Positions 25,214-33,811 of a DNA stretch of 64,000 nucleotides are shown here, piece by piece. The position numbers were made by a program, and so were the translations under genes. Numbering within the stretch: the first letter of the stretch is position 1; every line of letters begins with the position of its first letter. Source of the DNA: Euryarchaeota archaeon UBA182 (GTDB lineage: Archaea > Thermoplasmatota > Poseidoniia > Poseidoniales > Thalassarchaeaceae); NCBI GenBank assembly GCA_002495675.1, contig DAGH01000025.1:1-64000 (forward strand), in the 5' to 3' direction. The notes beneath the pieces were generated by a model. The model worked only from the letters and a program-made list of their open reading frames with translations, was not told the DNA's origin and did not search any database.

Positions 25214-27154
25214 ATGCGAAACCACTTCCTGCCCGCCTTGTCGATTACACTCCTCCTCCTCTCGTCTTTTGCATCCGGGTGCTTCGGCAGCGAGGAAGAA
25301 GGCTCTGAGATGGATGAATGGGTGTGGGTGGACCCTGTCGAGGAGATAGAGGACGAGAACCACTCCCACAGCGACCTCATGGCACACAGGCTCAAGACCC
25401 CCAATGCCGTAATGATCGACTACCACAATCTCAACTGCGATGGCGAGGTAACGCCCCCTGCTGATCTGGACAACGTTGCAGGTCGCCCCTGTTTTGACCA
25501 ATTCAAGAACGTGGGTCCAACCCCAGGCGACAACTCGGAGATCGCGATAGAGGGCAACTTCCTCGACGATTGCGAGATCTACGGGGACGGGTCAGGGGGG
25601 TGCTTCGCCTACGTCTCGTCATACAACCAATTCGAGATACTGGACATAAGCAAGCCGAATGAGATTCGCTTGCTATCAACCTACTACGCAGAAATAGCCC
25701 GAATCATCGACATCAAGGCAACGCAGGACAACAACTGGGTCCTCATCAACCACGAGTTGACAAACTCGGAGTTGGATCCTATACCAAACGACGACGATGC
25801 AAACAGCGGTGCGAACCGACTTGACCTGATCTACGTGGGTGACAAGACCAGCCCCATTAAGGTGGCAGAGTGGGACAACCCCCCAGCAGGATTCCACAAC
25901 CAAGACCTTCACGTCTACTGCGATTGGTCTCCCGCCAACCCAGTCTGGGCCCAAGAGGACTGCCACCTTTTCCTCTTTGGTGCAGACCCGTATCCAGAGA
26001 TGGTGGAGGGCTCTAGCGGCACCTTCTACAAAGGCACTCAGGTGTTCTACGCACTCATAGACTTCGAGGGGTTAAACCCATTCAACAATCAAGAGCAGCA
26101 AAACGCCAGTCGCGAAATCCTCAGATGGGGTGGATACACACCTGAGCCCGAAACCACGTGCGGTGGGTCAATCTTCAACCATGACAACGTTTTCTTCATT
26201 CACCCCATAACCAAGCAGAAGATGCTCGCGATATCATACTGGGGCGCTGGCCTGAGGCTGGTGGACGTCTCGCAGCCACCACAGGTCGCCGATCCACTCG
26301 GGATCTCATGGCCACCGGAAACAGGGAGATGGCTTGGATGCGCCACCGACGACTCAGGGTGGTATGGCCCCGATGGAGGGGGACATGCGAACATGGAGCC
26401 CGAAGTATGGTTGGATGCAGAGCAAGGCAACGACAACATTCACTATGCCGTGCCCAACGACTACCTCGTATGCAGCGGCATAAGCCAACTCGACCCAATG
26501 GACGAGTGGCCCAGCCAGTGCGGGACAGGGCCTGACGATTCTACACATGGCGTCAATTGGCGACACTACACCTACATCGCCCCGGAATACGGAACCAACG
26601 CGAACCACACCGGCTTCATATGGACCATAGACACGACAGATCCCGCCAAGCCCTTCCTGGTCTCAAAATGGAAGCTCCCGGGTACCAGCATCAAGGACGG
26701 GGAGGAGCACCCCCACCACTACATCCCTGGGGGATACATCTACAGCCCACACAACGGCGACACTGCAGCCAATGGGATGGTCTACTGGACCCACTACCAC
26801 GCAGGGATATGGGCAACGGACCACGGGAAAATATGGGATGAGATCGAGTGGAAGAACGGAGTACCGGCGCCTGAACTTGGGTTCCAGGGTATCGAGAGTC
26901 TCGCCCCCACGCACACAATTGGATACTACCTTCCAGCCGGACCAGAGTGGTCAGACAACGCCTCAGCAGACATGGGCTACGACATGGCAGACTGCTGGGC
27001 GTCTTGCATGATTCCTTTCGACTGGGGGCTCCAGTTCGACCCAAGAGGATTCGTCTTCATCTCAGAGATGGTCAGTGGGGTCTACGTTGTTCAGTTCGAC
27101 GAGGACTACGACCCTAGGTTCGACTACCCCCCGCTATGGGAAGATGACTTGTGA
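25214..27154 (+). CDS. LVIVD-repeat beta-propeller lipoprotein with HxHx5H motif (copy 2)
   Basis: The protein has 646 residues. The N-terminus is a lipoprotein signal with lipobox SSFASGCFG (Cys23). The body is a propeller like that of the preceding gene (FEILDISKPNEIRLLSTYY, LRLVDVSQPPQVADP, GFIWTIDTTDPAKPFLV, GVYVVQFDEDYDPRFDYPP), with many Trp, Asp and Cys residues and clear length conservation. H50, H52 and H58 lie in NHSHSDLMAHRLKTPN, aligning with the first copy as HxHx5HxLxTPN. The two are tandem paralogues 60 bases apart. The following gene starts immediately. A metal-binding role of the His motif is inference. Confidence 0.86.
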   Translation: MRNHFLPALSITLLLLSSFASGCFGSEEEGSEMDEWVWVDPVEEIEDENHSHSDLMAHRLKTPNAVMIDYHNLNCDGEVTPPADLDNVAGRPCFDQFKNVGPTPGDNSEIAIEGNFLDDCEIYGDGSGGCFAYVSSYNQFEILDISKPNEIRLLSTYYAEIARIIDIKATQDNNWVLINHELTNSELDPIPNDDDANSGANRLDLIYVGDKTSPIKVAEWDNPPAGFHNQDLHVYCDWSPANPVWAQEDCHLFLFGADPYPEMVEGSSGTFYKGTQVFYALIDFEGLNPFNNQEQQNASREILRWGGYTPEPETTCGGSIFNHDNVFFIHPITKQKMLAISYWGAGLRLVDVSQPPQVADPLGISWPPETGRWLGCATDDSGWYGPDGGGHANMEPEVWLDAEQGNDNIHYAVPNDYLVCSGISQLDPMDEWPSQCGTGPDDSTHGVNWRHYTYIAPEYGTNANHTGFIWTIDTTDPAKPFLVSKWKLPGTSIKDGEEHPHHYIPGGYIYSPHNGDTAANGMVYWTHYHAGIWATDHGKIWDEIEWKNGVPAPELGFQGIESLAPTHTIGYYLPAGPEWSDNASADMGYDMADCWASCMIPFDWGLQFDPRGFVFISEMVSGVYVVQFDEDYDPRFDYPPLWEDDL

Positions 27155-27163
27155 GTGCTGAGA

Positions 27164-27988
27164 ATGTCTCGTATCGTCGCGATCCTAATGATCCTGGCCA
27201 TATCAGGCCAAGTCGCCGCACACGGTGCGAACAGCTACGCCATAATCGTCAGAAACGAGAGCGTGATGCCAGAGTCGGCGGATTTGATCGTAAATGACAC
27301 CCTCGTGCTCTACAACACGGCAGCATGGGAGAGGACCGCTGGGATCGACCTAGATGGAGATGGGTCATTCGAACACTCTTGCACGATGAGCGCGAGGAAC
27401 ACGACATCGAACGAAGACGAATGCCAGTTCCCCTTCTGGTCAAACCAGTCATGGGTGGCAGGCGACTATGTGGTCGAGGTTCATCAGAACGGTTCGTTTT
27501 GGAAGGAAATATCGGTCGAACTCCTGCCTGACAACCACAGCGAGCCCGCAGCCTCAGGGCCGTACGTCCTGCTCCCTGACTTCGACCCCATGGCTGAAAA
27601 CATGGCCATGATCGGGGAGGATGGGGCTTCATTCAGCAAGTCCAAGATCAGGTTGCCACCTGGCGGGAACGCCTACCTCTACACATCCAATGCGGGGAAT
27701 TTCACCATTCTCTCCGAGAATGGCGAGTCCCTCTGCGACATATCCGGCCCCGCAGGCTCGGGATGCAAGATATGGTTTCGAGCCAGTGAATGGAGCATTG
27801 GCGAGCATGAGTTGAGAATCTCCCAACCAGACGAAAGCCGGTCACAATCCCTAATCATCAGTATTCAGACTAGTGGGGACGAGGGTACGCGTGCGGGAAT
27901 GGTTCAAATGATCTCGGCGGCGGGGGTTGCATTGTGCCTACTCTCATTCGCCTTGCTGCGTTCTCGAAGATCGCTAGGAAAAGAATGA
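27164..27988 (+). CDS. Membrane-anchored exported protein with predicted N-terminal histidine (family shared with 19948-20541)
   Basis: The protein has 274 residues from the ATG at 27164; a GTG at 27155 directly after the previous stop is possible. The signal peptide (IVAILMILAISGQVAA) ends in an AxA-like site, after which the mature chain would start with histidine (HGANSYAIIVRNES). Conserved with the other copy are the H-x-A-x-x-Y start, DLDGDGSF, a cysteine pair, VHQNGS and DNH. This copy has about 80 extra residues with a second pair of cysteines before a C-terminal helix (MISAAGVALCLLSFALL). Its stop overlaps the first SCO gene by four bases (ATGA), so it is translated with it. An N-terminal histidine next to a copper chaperone suggests a copper site, which is inference. 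Confidence 0.78.
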   Translation: MSRIVAILMILAISGQVAAHGANSYAIIVRNESVMPESADLIVNDTLVLYNTAAWERTAGIDLDGDGSFEHSCTMSARNTTSNEDECQFPFWSNQSWVAGDYVVEVHQNGSFWKEISVELLPDNHSEPAASGPYVLLPDFDPMAENMAMIGEDGASFSKSKIRLPPGGNAYLYTSNAGNFTILSENGESLCDISGPAGSGCKIWFRASEWSIGEHELRISQPDESRSQSLIISIQTSGDEGTRAGMVQMISAAGVALCLLSFALLRSRRSLGKE

Positions 27989-28701
27989 TTTCCTTGGCGT
28001 TGGTTTCGACCTTGCTGGCAGCGGGATGTCTGGGATCAGACGGAGAACCCGACATCTTCTACGGTGAGGACATAAATCCCCCGAGGCCCACCGAAGACTT
28101 CGTTCTCTTCGACCAAAACGGGGACCCAGTTGCGTTCAACGACTATCTCGGCGACGTCGTCGTGGTTGCCTTCCTCTTTACAAGGTGCCCTGACGTCTGC
28201 CCACAAGTCAGTGCAAACATGGCATGGATAGGGGAAGCGTTGGGAGAAGACCTCGGAAAGGAGGTGCATCTCCTTTCAATCACGGTCGACCCATGGTACG
28301 ATAATTCCAGCGTCCTGTGGAACTATGCATACGACAGGGGCCTTGAATGGCCCCACCTCTCTTCTGAACTGGAAATCATGGAACCTGTCTGGAGATCATT
28401 CGAGGTGGGACTTGAGACGTATGCAAATGACTCGGATGGAGATGGGACTGTCGATGGCTTCGACCTGTGCCCGGACACCCCCGAGGGCGAGCAGACTGAC
28501 GCCGATGGGTGTGGCGTTGAGACCCAGCAGCCAGAGGATGAGGTCCAAACCATGCACCACCCCCTCTACTACATCGATCACACCACTGGCACCATAATTG
28601 TGGACAGGCAAGGCTACCAACGAGTGTACTGGGGAGATTTCGTCTGGAATGCGGACATGGTCTTGGATGACATCCGGCAACTCATGGAGGAAAACCCTTG
28701 A
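27985..28701 (+). CDS. SCO1/SenC-family lipoprotein with inserted TSP3 calcium-type repeat
   Basis: The protein has 238 residues from the ATG that overlaps the previous stop. The N-terminus is a lipoprotein signal (lipobox LLAAGC, Cys15). The thioredoxin-like SCO fold shows FVLFDQNGDPVAFNDYLGD, the copper-binding CxxxC (C68, C72 in TRCPDVCPQ) and the conserved His199 in YYIDHTTGTIIVDRQG. SCO proteins deliver copper to the CuA site of terminal oxidases or act as thiol reductants. Between the core and the His is a TSP3-like segment at ~149-176 (DSDGDGTVDGFDLCPDTP) that normally binds calcium; it is unusual inside a SCO domain. It overlaps the second SCO gene by four bases. Confidence 0.9.
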   Translation: MISLALVSTLLAAGCLGSDGEPDIFYGEDINPPRPTEDFVLFDQNGDPVAFNDYLGDVVVVAFLFTRCPDVCPQVSANMAWIGEALGEDLGKEVHLLSITVDPWYDNSSVLWNYAYDRGLEWPHLSSELEIMEPVWRSFEVGLETYANDSDGDGTVDGFDLCPDTPEGEQTDADGCGVETQQPEDEVQTMHHPLYYIDHTTGTIIVDRQGYQRVYWGDFVWNADMVLDDIRQLMEENP

Positions 28702-29798
28702 CGGCAAGGACGTTGATCCTTACAGCGATCCTCCTTTCAGCCCCCTTGGCTGGATGCCTCGAAACAGTCGGTGACGGGGGCTTCAATGGTATCGAATACC
28801 GGAATCCGTCTGAGGCGCCAGACTTTACTCTGTTGGATCAAAATGGCCAGAACGTCTCCCTATCAGACTACGATGGGAAGGTCGTGATCCTGGCGTTCAT
28901 CTACACATCCTGCCCTGACGTGTGTCTGATAATCTCCTCGAACCTCCAATGGGCAAAGATGAACCTGCCCGAGGACATGGCCAGTGAGGTAGCATTCCTG
29001 TCGGTGACAATCGATCCGGCCAAGGATACCGTTGATCGGCTATCCCGCTGGACAGAGGCAACTGGGTACGATTGGCCCCACCTGACATCAAACGACATAG
29101 ACGAGCTTGTTGGCGTGTGGTCGGACTGGAACGTCGTTGTCGACAATGACCACATAAACGCCAGCACGCCACCAGATGACACCTCGAACAGAATCGTTGT
29201 GATGGGGGCTGATGGCTCAACGACATCTTTCGACACGCCATGGGGTGAAGTCGAGTTCCAGCCCAATGCAAAAGGAATGGCGGAAGTGGCGTTCGAGAGA
29301 GAGAATCTTACTTTTGACTATGAAAATGGGACGATCATTGAATGGACTGAGAACGAGAGCCTCAGTTGGTCCACGGCGGTCTGGGACTCAATCTCCTGGG
29401 CGTGGATAGGCACGAACTCCTCATTGGATAACATTCCGGTGACCCCTGACACTCACTTAGCATTCGTGCCCAATGATGCGAACCTCAGTCTGCTTCCCCC
29501 TGGAGTGGATTGCAACGGACATGGCTGGGTCATGGGGAAGGGGAGCGGGGCGCACTGCATGTGCGACGAGGGATGGAAGCGGCCCAGTGGCGATTGGTTG
29601 AGCTGCGTATCAGAAGGTGGCGAAGATGATACGAATGGGACTGACCCCCATGAGGAGTCCCTTGGCGAATACCAGGTTGGGCACACGACTGCCACATTCA
29701 TCATTGACAAGGACGGTGACAAGCGGGTAGCATGGGGTGGCGTGACCTGGGATCCAGGCCTCTTCCTGATGGACATCGAGAAGCTCGTTGAAGAGTGA
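28698..29798 (+). CDS. SCO1/SenC-family lipoprotein with long insert containing an EGF-like segment
   Basis: The protein has 366 residues and a TTG start that overlaps the previous stop (TTGA). The lipobox is APLAGC (Cys20). The SCO core shows DFTLLDQNGQNVSLSDYDG, CxxxC at C72/C76 (TSCPDVCLI), and His329 in GHTTATFIIDKDGDK. About 170 residues are inserted between core and His. The insert has WTENESLSW-rich sequence and, at ~272-303, a four-cysteine EGF-like piece (DCNGHGWVMGKG then HCMCDEGWKRP). The remaining copper ligands look intact. It is one of a tandem SCO pair with very different inserts. Role as copper donor is the family expectation; the partner is unknown. Confidence 0.88.
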   Translation: MTARTLILTAILLSAPLAGCLETVGDGGFNGIEYRNPSEAPDFTLLDQNGQNVSLSDYDGKVVILAFIYTSCPDVCLIISSNLQWAKMNLPEDMASEVAFLSVTIDPAKDTVDRLSRWTEATGYDWPHLTSNDIDELVGVWSDWNVVVDNDHINASTPPDDTSNRIVVMGADGSTTSFDTPWGEVEFQPNAKGMAEVAFERENLTFDYENGTIIEWTENESLSWSTAVWDSISWAWIGTNSSLDNIPVTPDTHLAFVPNDANLSLLPPGVDCNGHGWVMGKGSGAHCMCDEGWKRPSGDWLSCVSEGGEDDTNGTDPHEESLGEYQVGHTTATFIIDKDGDKRVAWGGVTWDPGLFLMDIEKLVEE

Positions 29799-29838
29799 TC
29801 ATCTACGATATCGAAGCCCATAGCATCGATGAGATAAA

Positions 29839-31872
29839 ATGTCCTTGATCAGGTCCTACGACATGGGACAGAGGACACAGAGCCTGACACTTGCAGGAAT
29901 AATGTTCCTCAGCGTGCTCGCTGGCATGCTTATGTTTGATCTGGACAGCACCACAGAGGAGCCTCCAAACATCAAGCCCTCGATAGCGGGGGACTCGGGC
30001 AAGACGTTTCAAGCCGGCCAGGAGTCACGTGTGATGCTCCTCGTCTCTGACGAGAATCTCGAGAGCGTCGCATTGGAGATTCTGATCGACGGGGCTAGAA
30101 CCGAGGGCTACACTTTGACTCAAAGTGGTGAGGTATGGATTGAAATCCCGCCTGACAAAAGGGGCGTGGTCCTGATTGAGGCGTCAGTCATCGACGATGA
30201 GGGGCTGTCGGATGATTGGGCCGGGACGTTCACAGTTTCAGCTGCGAGCCCAGTGCTGGTCATTGGCGATCCCATTCCAGCCGAGGAGGGAGAAAAACTG
30301 GTCTTCGGCGGGACGATTTTCTTCGAAGAGATATCCACTTGCACCGCAAGGTGGGAGGAACTAGGGGGGAGCGGGGGGTCATTGCCGATCGAGCTGTTTG
30401 ATGATGGGAGGTTCATTCATGAGATTGATGGAGAGGTTGGGACTGTGACCATCCGTGTCATCGCAAACTGCGGATCCGATACAACACAAACAGAATTCCT
30501 CGCCACCTGGCTCGAAGGCGACAATGCGGGGTGCACCGACCCAGCGGCCTCCAACTATGACTCCTCATCCCAGACCGATGATGGAAGTTGCGAATACACG
30601 TCGGACAACGACGGGGATGGAACCAATGATGACCAGGACCTCTGTGAGGGGCATGACGACTCTGCCGATGCAGATGGCGATGGAATTCCTGACGGATGCG
30701 ACGACGCGTCATCAAAATACAACTCATCAGACATGCTGGAGTTCTGGATGGACAAGTTCCTATGTCAAAATAACTCTGGTCTAGAAGTCGATGACTACAA
30801 CACTACAGGACACGATGCCCATGTGTGCTCTGTGGGTCTTAGGTCGGAGGACGGGAACATTACGATCACCATGAATGGCCTCCCGAACCATGACTTCGAA
30901 TCTGGACCAGGTTGCTGCGCCTCCCCGCAAAGCCACGTCATCACGATACCCCGCGCCCCGGCGAATGACACGCAGGGGGGACATGATCCTGCCAATTGCC
31001 CAGAGGCTGCTGGGTCCTACCAGTGTGCTGCTGACAGAGGCAACATAGCATTCGCGATTAACGGGGTCCCCATCTTTGGACCCGAGGATGGCCCCGGAGG
31101 GGATGCTGTCGCAAGTCAACACGGGGCCTACGAAGAGGACAGGCAGGAGATCTGGCTCGGGTTGTGTCACGGCCACTCGGGTCCCGGTGGGACGTACCAC
31201 TACCACGCCGATGCGAATTGCGTCCATTGGCACGATGAGGCCCAAAACGAGGGGTGGAGAAACTACTCCTTCCCACCAGACCAATCAGGGGAGCCTTCCC
31301 CTGTGATCGGAGTGGCTCTCGACGGCTATCCGATCTATGGCGCCTATGGATTGGACTCATCGGGCGTGGTGGCGGAAATGAAATCGTCCTACAGGCTAAA
31401 GGAGGGTCAGACAGGATACAACGGAATTGACGATTACGAATATGTGGAGGGGTTGGGCGACCTGGATGTATGCAACGGGCATTTCGGCCCTACCCCAGAC
31501 TTCCCGGAGGGCATATACCACTATCACTCAACAATGAAGAACGGGGATGGAGAAATGGGGTTCCCATACTTCTTGATTTGCTACCACGGACTTGTTCCGG
31601 AAGGCGACTCTGACCCATGCGATGGCTATGGAGAGACATGGGGGCCCGGCGTGGGCCCTCCTCCCGAGGGTTGCGATCCCGGGCCTCCCCAAGGCCAAGA
31701 GAGTCTATCGACAATCGGACTACTGGGCCCGTTGAAGCCTCCGATCATCGGGTTGATCGGTCTCCTCTGGTTGTTGATCCGGCCATCGAATCTCTTCAGA
31801 GGATGGGCATCTTGGATAGGACCATCAGGTCGGGCTGATACAACTCGCGTATGTCGTCCAACCCAAGGATGA
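29839..31872 (+). CDS. Exported YHYH-domain protein with TSP3 repeat and C-terminal anchor
   Basis: The protein has 677 residues. An N-terminal helix (LTLAGIMFLSVLAGMLMF) is followed by Ig-like sequence, a GCTDPAASNYDSSSQTDDGS module near residue 232, and a TSP3 calcium-type segment (SDNDGDGTNDDQDLCEG, DADGDGIPDGCDD). The main part, ~300-620, is a YHYH domain with the double signature TYHYHADANCVHW and GIYHYHSTMKNGDG, plus ALDGYPIYGAYG. A hydrophobic C-terminal stretch (IIGLIGLLWLLIRPSNLF) anchors it. YHYH domains have no settled function; histidines suggest metal binding. It is 40 bases after the SCO pair. Its last 77 bases overlap the 3' end of pheS on the other strand. Confidence 0.88.
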   Translation: MSLIRSYDMGQRTQSLTLAGIMFLSVLAGMLMFDLDSTTEEPPNIKPSIAGDSGKTFQAGQESRVMLLVSDENLESVALEILIDGARTEGYTLTQSGEVWIEIPPDKRGVVLIEASVIDDEGLSDDWAGTFTVSAASPVLVIGDPIPAEEGEKLVFGGTIFFEEISTCTARWEELGGSGGSLPIELFDDGRFIHEIDGEVGTVTIRVIANCGSDTTQTEFLATWLEGDNAGCTDPAASNYDSSSQTDDGSCEYTSDNDGDGTNDDQDLCEGHDDSADADGDGIPDGCDDASSKYNSSDMLEFWMDKFLCQNNSGLEVDDYNTTGHDAHVCSVGLRSEDGNITITMNGLPNHDFESGPGCCASPQSHVITIPRAPANDTQGGHDPANCPEAAGSYQCAADRGNIAFAINGVPIFGPEDGPGGDAVASQHGAYEEDRQEIWLGLCHGHSGPGGTYHYHADANCVHWHDEAQNEGWRNYSFPPDQSGEPSPVIGVALDGYPIYGAYGLDSSGVVAEMKSSYRLKEGQTGYNGIDDYEYVEGLGDLDVCNGHFGPTPDFPEGIYHYHSTMKNGDGEMGFPYFLICYHGLVPEGDSDPCDGYGETWGPGVGPPPEGCDPGPPQGQESLSTIGLLGPLKPPIIGLIGLLWLLIRPSNLFRGWASWIGPSGRADTTRVCRPTQG

Positions 31873-33286
31873 GCATTGCCAGACGCTCCAAGCCCATCCC
31901 CCATGCGCAGACTGGCCAGTCAGTACCCAGGGGTTGTGTCACCTCCGGCCTGAATATTCCAGCTCCCCCAAGCTCCAACCACTTCCCCCTCCAGAGGATC
32001 TCAACCTCGATGCTCGGCTCAGTATACGGAAAATATGCTGGTCTGACTCTGACGTCGGAGTACCCCATCTTCGAATAGAAGGTTCTCAGCGTCGTGATCA
32101 ACATTGGTAAACTCGCCGATTCTTCATGTATGATCCCCTCGATCTGGTGGAATTCTGGAAGGTGGGTCCGGTCTATCGTCTCTTGTCTGAAGACTCTGCC
32201 TACTCCGAAGACCCTGCTTGGAGAAGATGGATTTTCGGCAATGTGTCTAACGGTGTTCACAGTCGTGTGGGTGCGTAGTAGTCCCCTTCTAGACTCATCC
32301 TTGTCAAAGTTGCCGCCCCACCCTGATGAGGTCGTTCCCATCCCTCGTTCGTGGGTCCCTTCCCATTGTTCCAATCGACTTGACTCGATTTCCATCTTTG
32401 CTGGATCTTCGAGATAAAATGTATCCTGCATCGTACGAGCGGGGTGATCCTGTGGTATGAAGAGGGCGTCCATGTTCCAGCCAGCAGATTGGACGAAGTT
32501 CCCGGATATCTCCGAGAAGCCCATCTCCAGAAACACTGCCCGGATCCTATCTATGAGTGACTGGAGGGGATGTGGCCTCCCACCCAATGGAATCGGTGCT
32601 GGTGCGTGGATGTCGAAAGGCTTGAACTCCTTGGTCCTCCAGGCGTCCCCTTGGAGTAGATCTGGAGTTATTTCGTTGATCTGATCTATTTCGATCAACT
32701 CTTCCGCCCCCAAAGACAGGCCCTTTTCCGTCGCACTCCAAGATCTGGACACGGACCGCTCCAATTCGATGAGGCCCCTCCTCTTGGCGAAGTGACTGGT
32801 CAAGCGCTCGTCCAACTCGTTGGCGGGGATCGGTGAATCCGAGAGGGCCATGATGAAGGCCGTCCTACGTTCCGCCTCGCTCAAGGCTCCTTGCATGTCA
32901 GGGGCCTCCAGTCTACCTCCAACTATCCTGACACCCATTGATCGAAGGATGCCGACACCCGCGCCAGCCTCAGTCTTATCGAAATCCTCTGATATGGCCG
33001 CCATGGAACGATTTTGGGGATCTCTCGATTGTAGCCACTCCAACATCCTCATTTCAAGCAGACCATCACGAGCGGCCTTATGCCCCTCGACACCCAACTT
33101 GACCAATACCGACTCTTCCTCCGAGAGGCTTGCAAGCCCTCGATCGGTGAGTCCCATAGCCGCTCCGACGACATGAGCCTGATCAGTCCAGCCTGTCTCC
33201 TCGGAAAGGGAAGACACCCCCAAGGGGATGGTTGAGTCCCTGAGTATCGCCATGATGCGCTTCTCACGGTTATCCAGCGCTTTCAT
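31796..33286 (-). CDS. pheS: Phenylalanyl-tRNA synthetase alpha subunit, archaeal type
   Basis: From the ATG at 33286 the protein has 496 residues, the usual length for archaeal/eukaryotic PheS. N-terminal winged-helix segments (ILRDSTIPLGVSSLSEETGW) are followed by the catalytic core: HPLQSLIDRIRAVFLEMGF, DALFIPQDHPARTMQDTFY, GLLRTHTTVNTVRHI, VFGVGRVFRQETIDRTHLPEFHQIEG and the C-terminal ELGGAGIFRPEV with AWGMGLERLAMLILG. The frame is open upstream to 33475, but that would overlap the zinc-ribbon gene, so the later ATG is used. No pheT is present in the window. It overlaps the YHYH gene tail to tail by 77 bases. Confidence 0.97.
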   Translation of the reverse strand: MKALDNREKRIMAILRDSTIPLGVSSLSEETGWTDQAHVVGAAMGLTDRGLASLSEEESVLVKLGVEGHKAARDGLLEMRMLEWLQSRDPQNRSMAAISEDFDKTEAGAGVGILRSMGVRIVGGRLEAPDMQGALSEAERRTAFIMALSDSPIPANELDERLTSHFAKRRGLIELERSVSRSWSATEKGLSLGAEELIEIDQINEITPDLLQGDAWRTKEFKPFDIHAPAPIPLGGRPHPLQSLIDRIRAVFLEMGFSEISGNFVQSAGWNMDALFIPQDHPARTMQDTFYLEDPAKMEIESSRLEQWEGTHERGMGTTSSGWGGNFDKDESRRGLLRTHTTVNTVRHIAENPSSPSRVFGVGRVFRQETIDRTHLPEFHQIEGIIHEESASLPMLITTLRTFYSKMGYSDVRVRPAYFPYTEPSIEVEILWRGKWLELGGAGIFRPEVTQPLGTDWPVCAWGMGLERLAMLILGLDDIRELYQPDLMVLSKMPIL

Positions 33287-33332
33287 AGCCAGCCTGAGGG
33301 CGTATTCTCTCTTGACGATTGCTGGTTGTGAC

Positions 33333-33725
33333 CTACTCTTCCTCTTGTTTCCACAAATCCATGGCGCATGCTGGGCACCTGAATGCCCTTGGCTTGCCGC
33401 CATCAACCCACTCAAGGTTCCCACAGGCCCCACAGAGAATCGATGTTCTGATGGGATCGTCCAAGGTGGTGTCAACCCTGAACATCACCCTCCCTGCCTC
33501 AGGGAGAGTTTCAGGACTCGGTGCCCAATTTGGATCCGCATTGCGTTCCGTTTGGGATCTCCCCCTCGATAGTGCCATCAAGAGTAGGGGAAACCCAGCG
33601 ATCAACAGTGGGCTGCCAACCAACAACCCCATTGGATCAGGGAGTGTGAAAACTAATCCGGTCCCTAGGAGTGTGCAACTCCAACCCGCAATTAGGAGGT
33701 TCCAACCGATCGAGTCGTTGGCCAT
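33333..33725 (-). CDS. Small membrane protein with C-terminal zinc ribbon
   Basis: The protein has 130 residues from the ATG at 33725. Two adjacent hydrophobic helices (NLLIAGWSCTLLGTGLVFTL and GLLVGSPLLIAGFPLLLMAL) form a hairpin, followed by a soluble part with a CxxC...CxxC zinc ribbon (CGACGNLEW and CPACAMDLW). The open frame continues to 33893 but that part is the complement of tRNA-Thr, so the internal ATG is the real start. It is 46 bases upstream of pheS on the same strand. Function is unknown; archaeal proteins of this layout are common and uncharacterised. Confidence 0.75.
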   Translation of the reverse strand: MANDSIGWNLLIAGWSCTLLGTGLVFTLPDPMGLLVGSPLLIAGFPLLLMALSRGRSQTERNADPNWAPSPETLPEAGRVMFRVDTTLDDPIRTSILCGACGNLEWVDGGKPRAFRCPACAMDLWKQEEE

Positions 33726-33811
33726 GTCCGAGCGTGAGGGCCCCTCGCTACAAGATCTCCTAACGAATTCATCAGGAGGCTTCAAGGACTGGAGACCAGA
33801 GCGAAGGGTAC

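Noticed and set aside
26196..27044. Multiple minus-strand frames under the second LVIVD gene
   Set aside because: Composition and lack of motifs show that they are shadows of the plus-strand lipoprotein, which has a clear lipobox and homologous neighbour.
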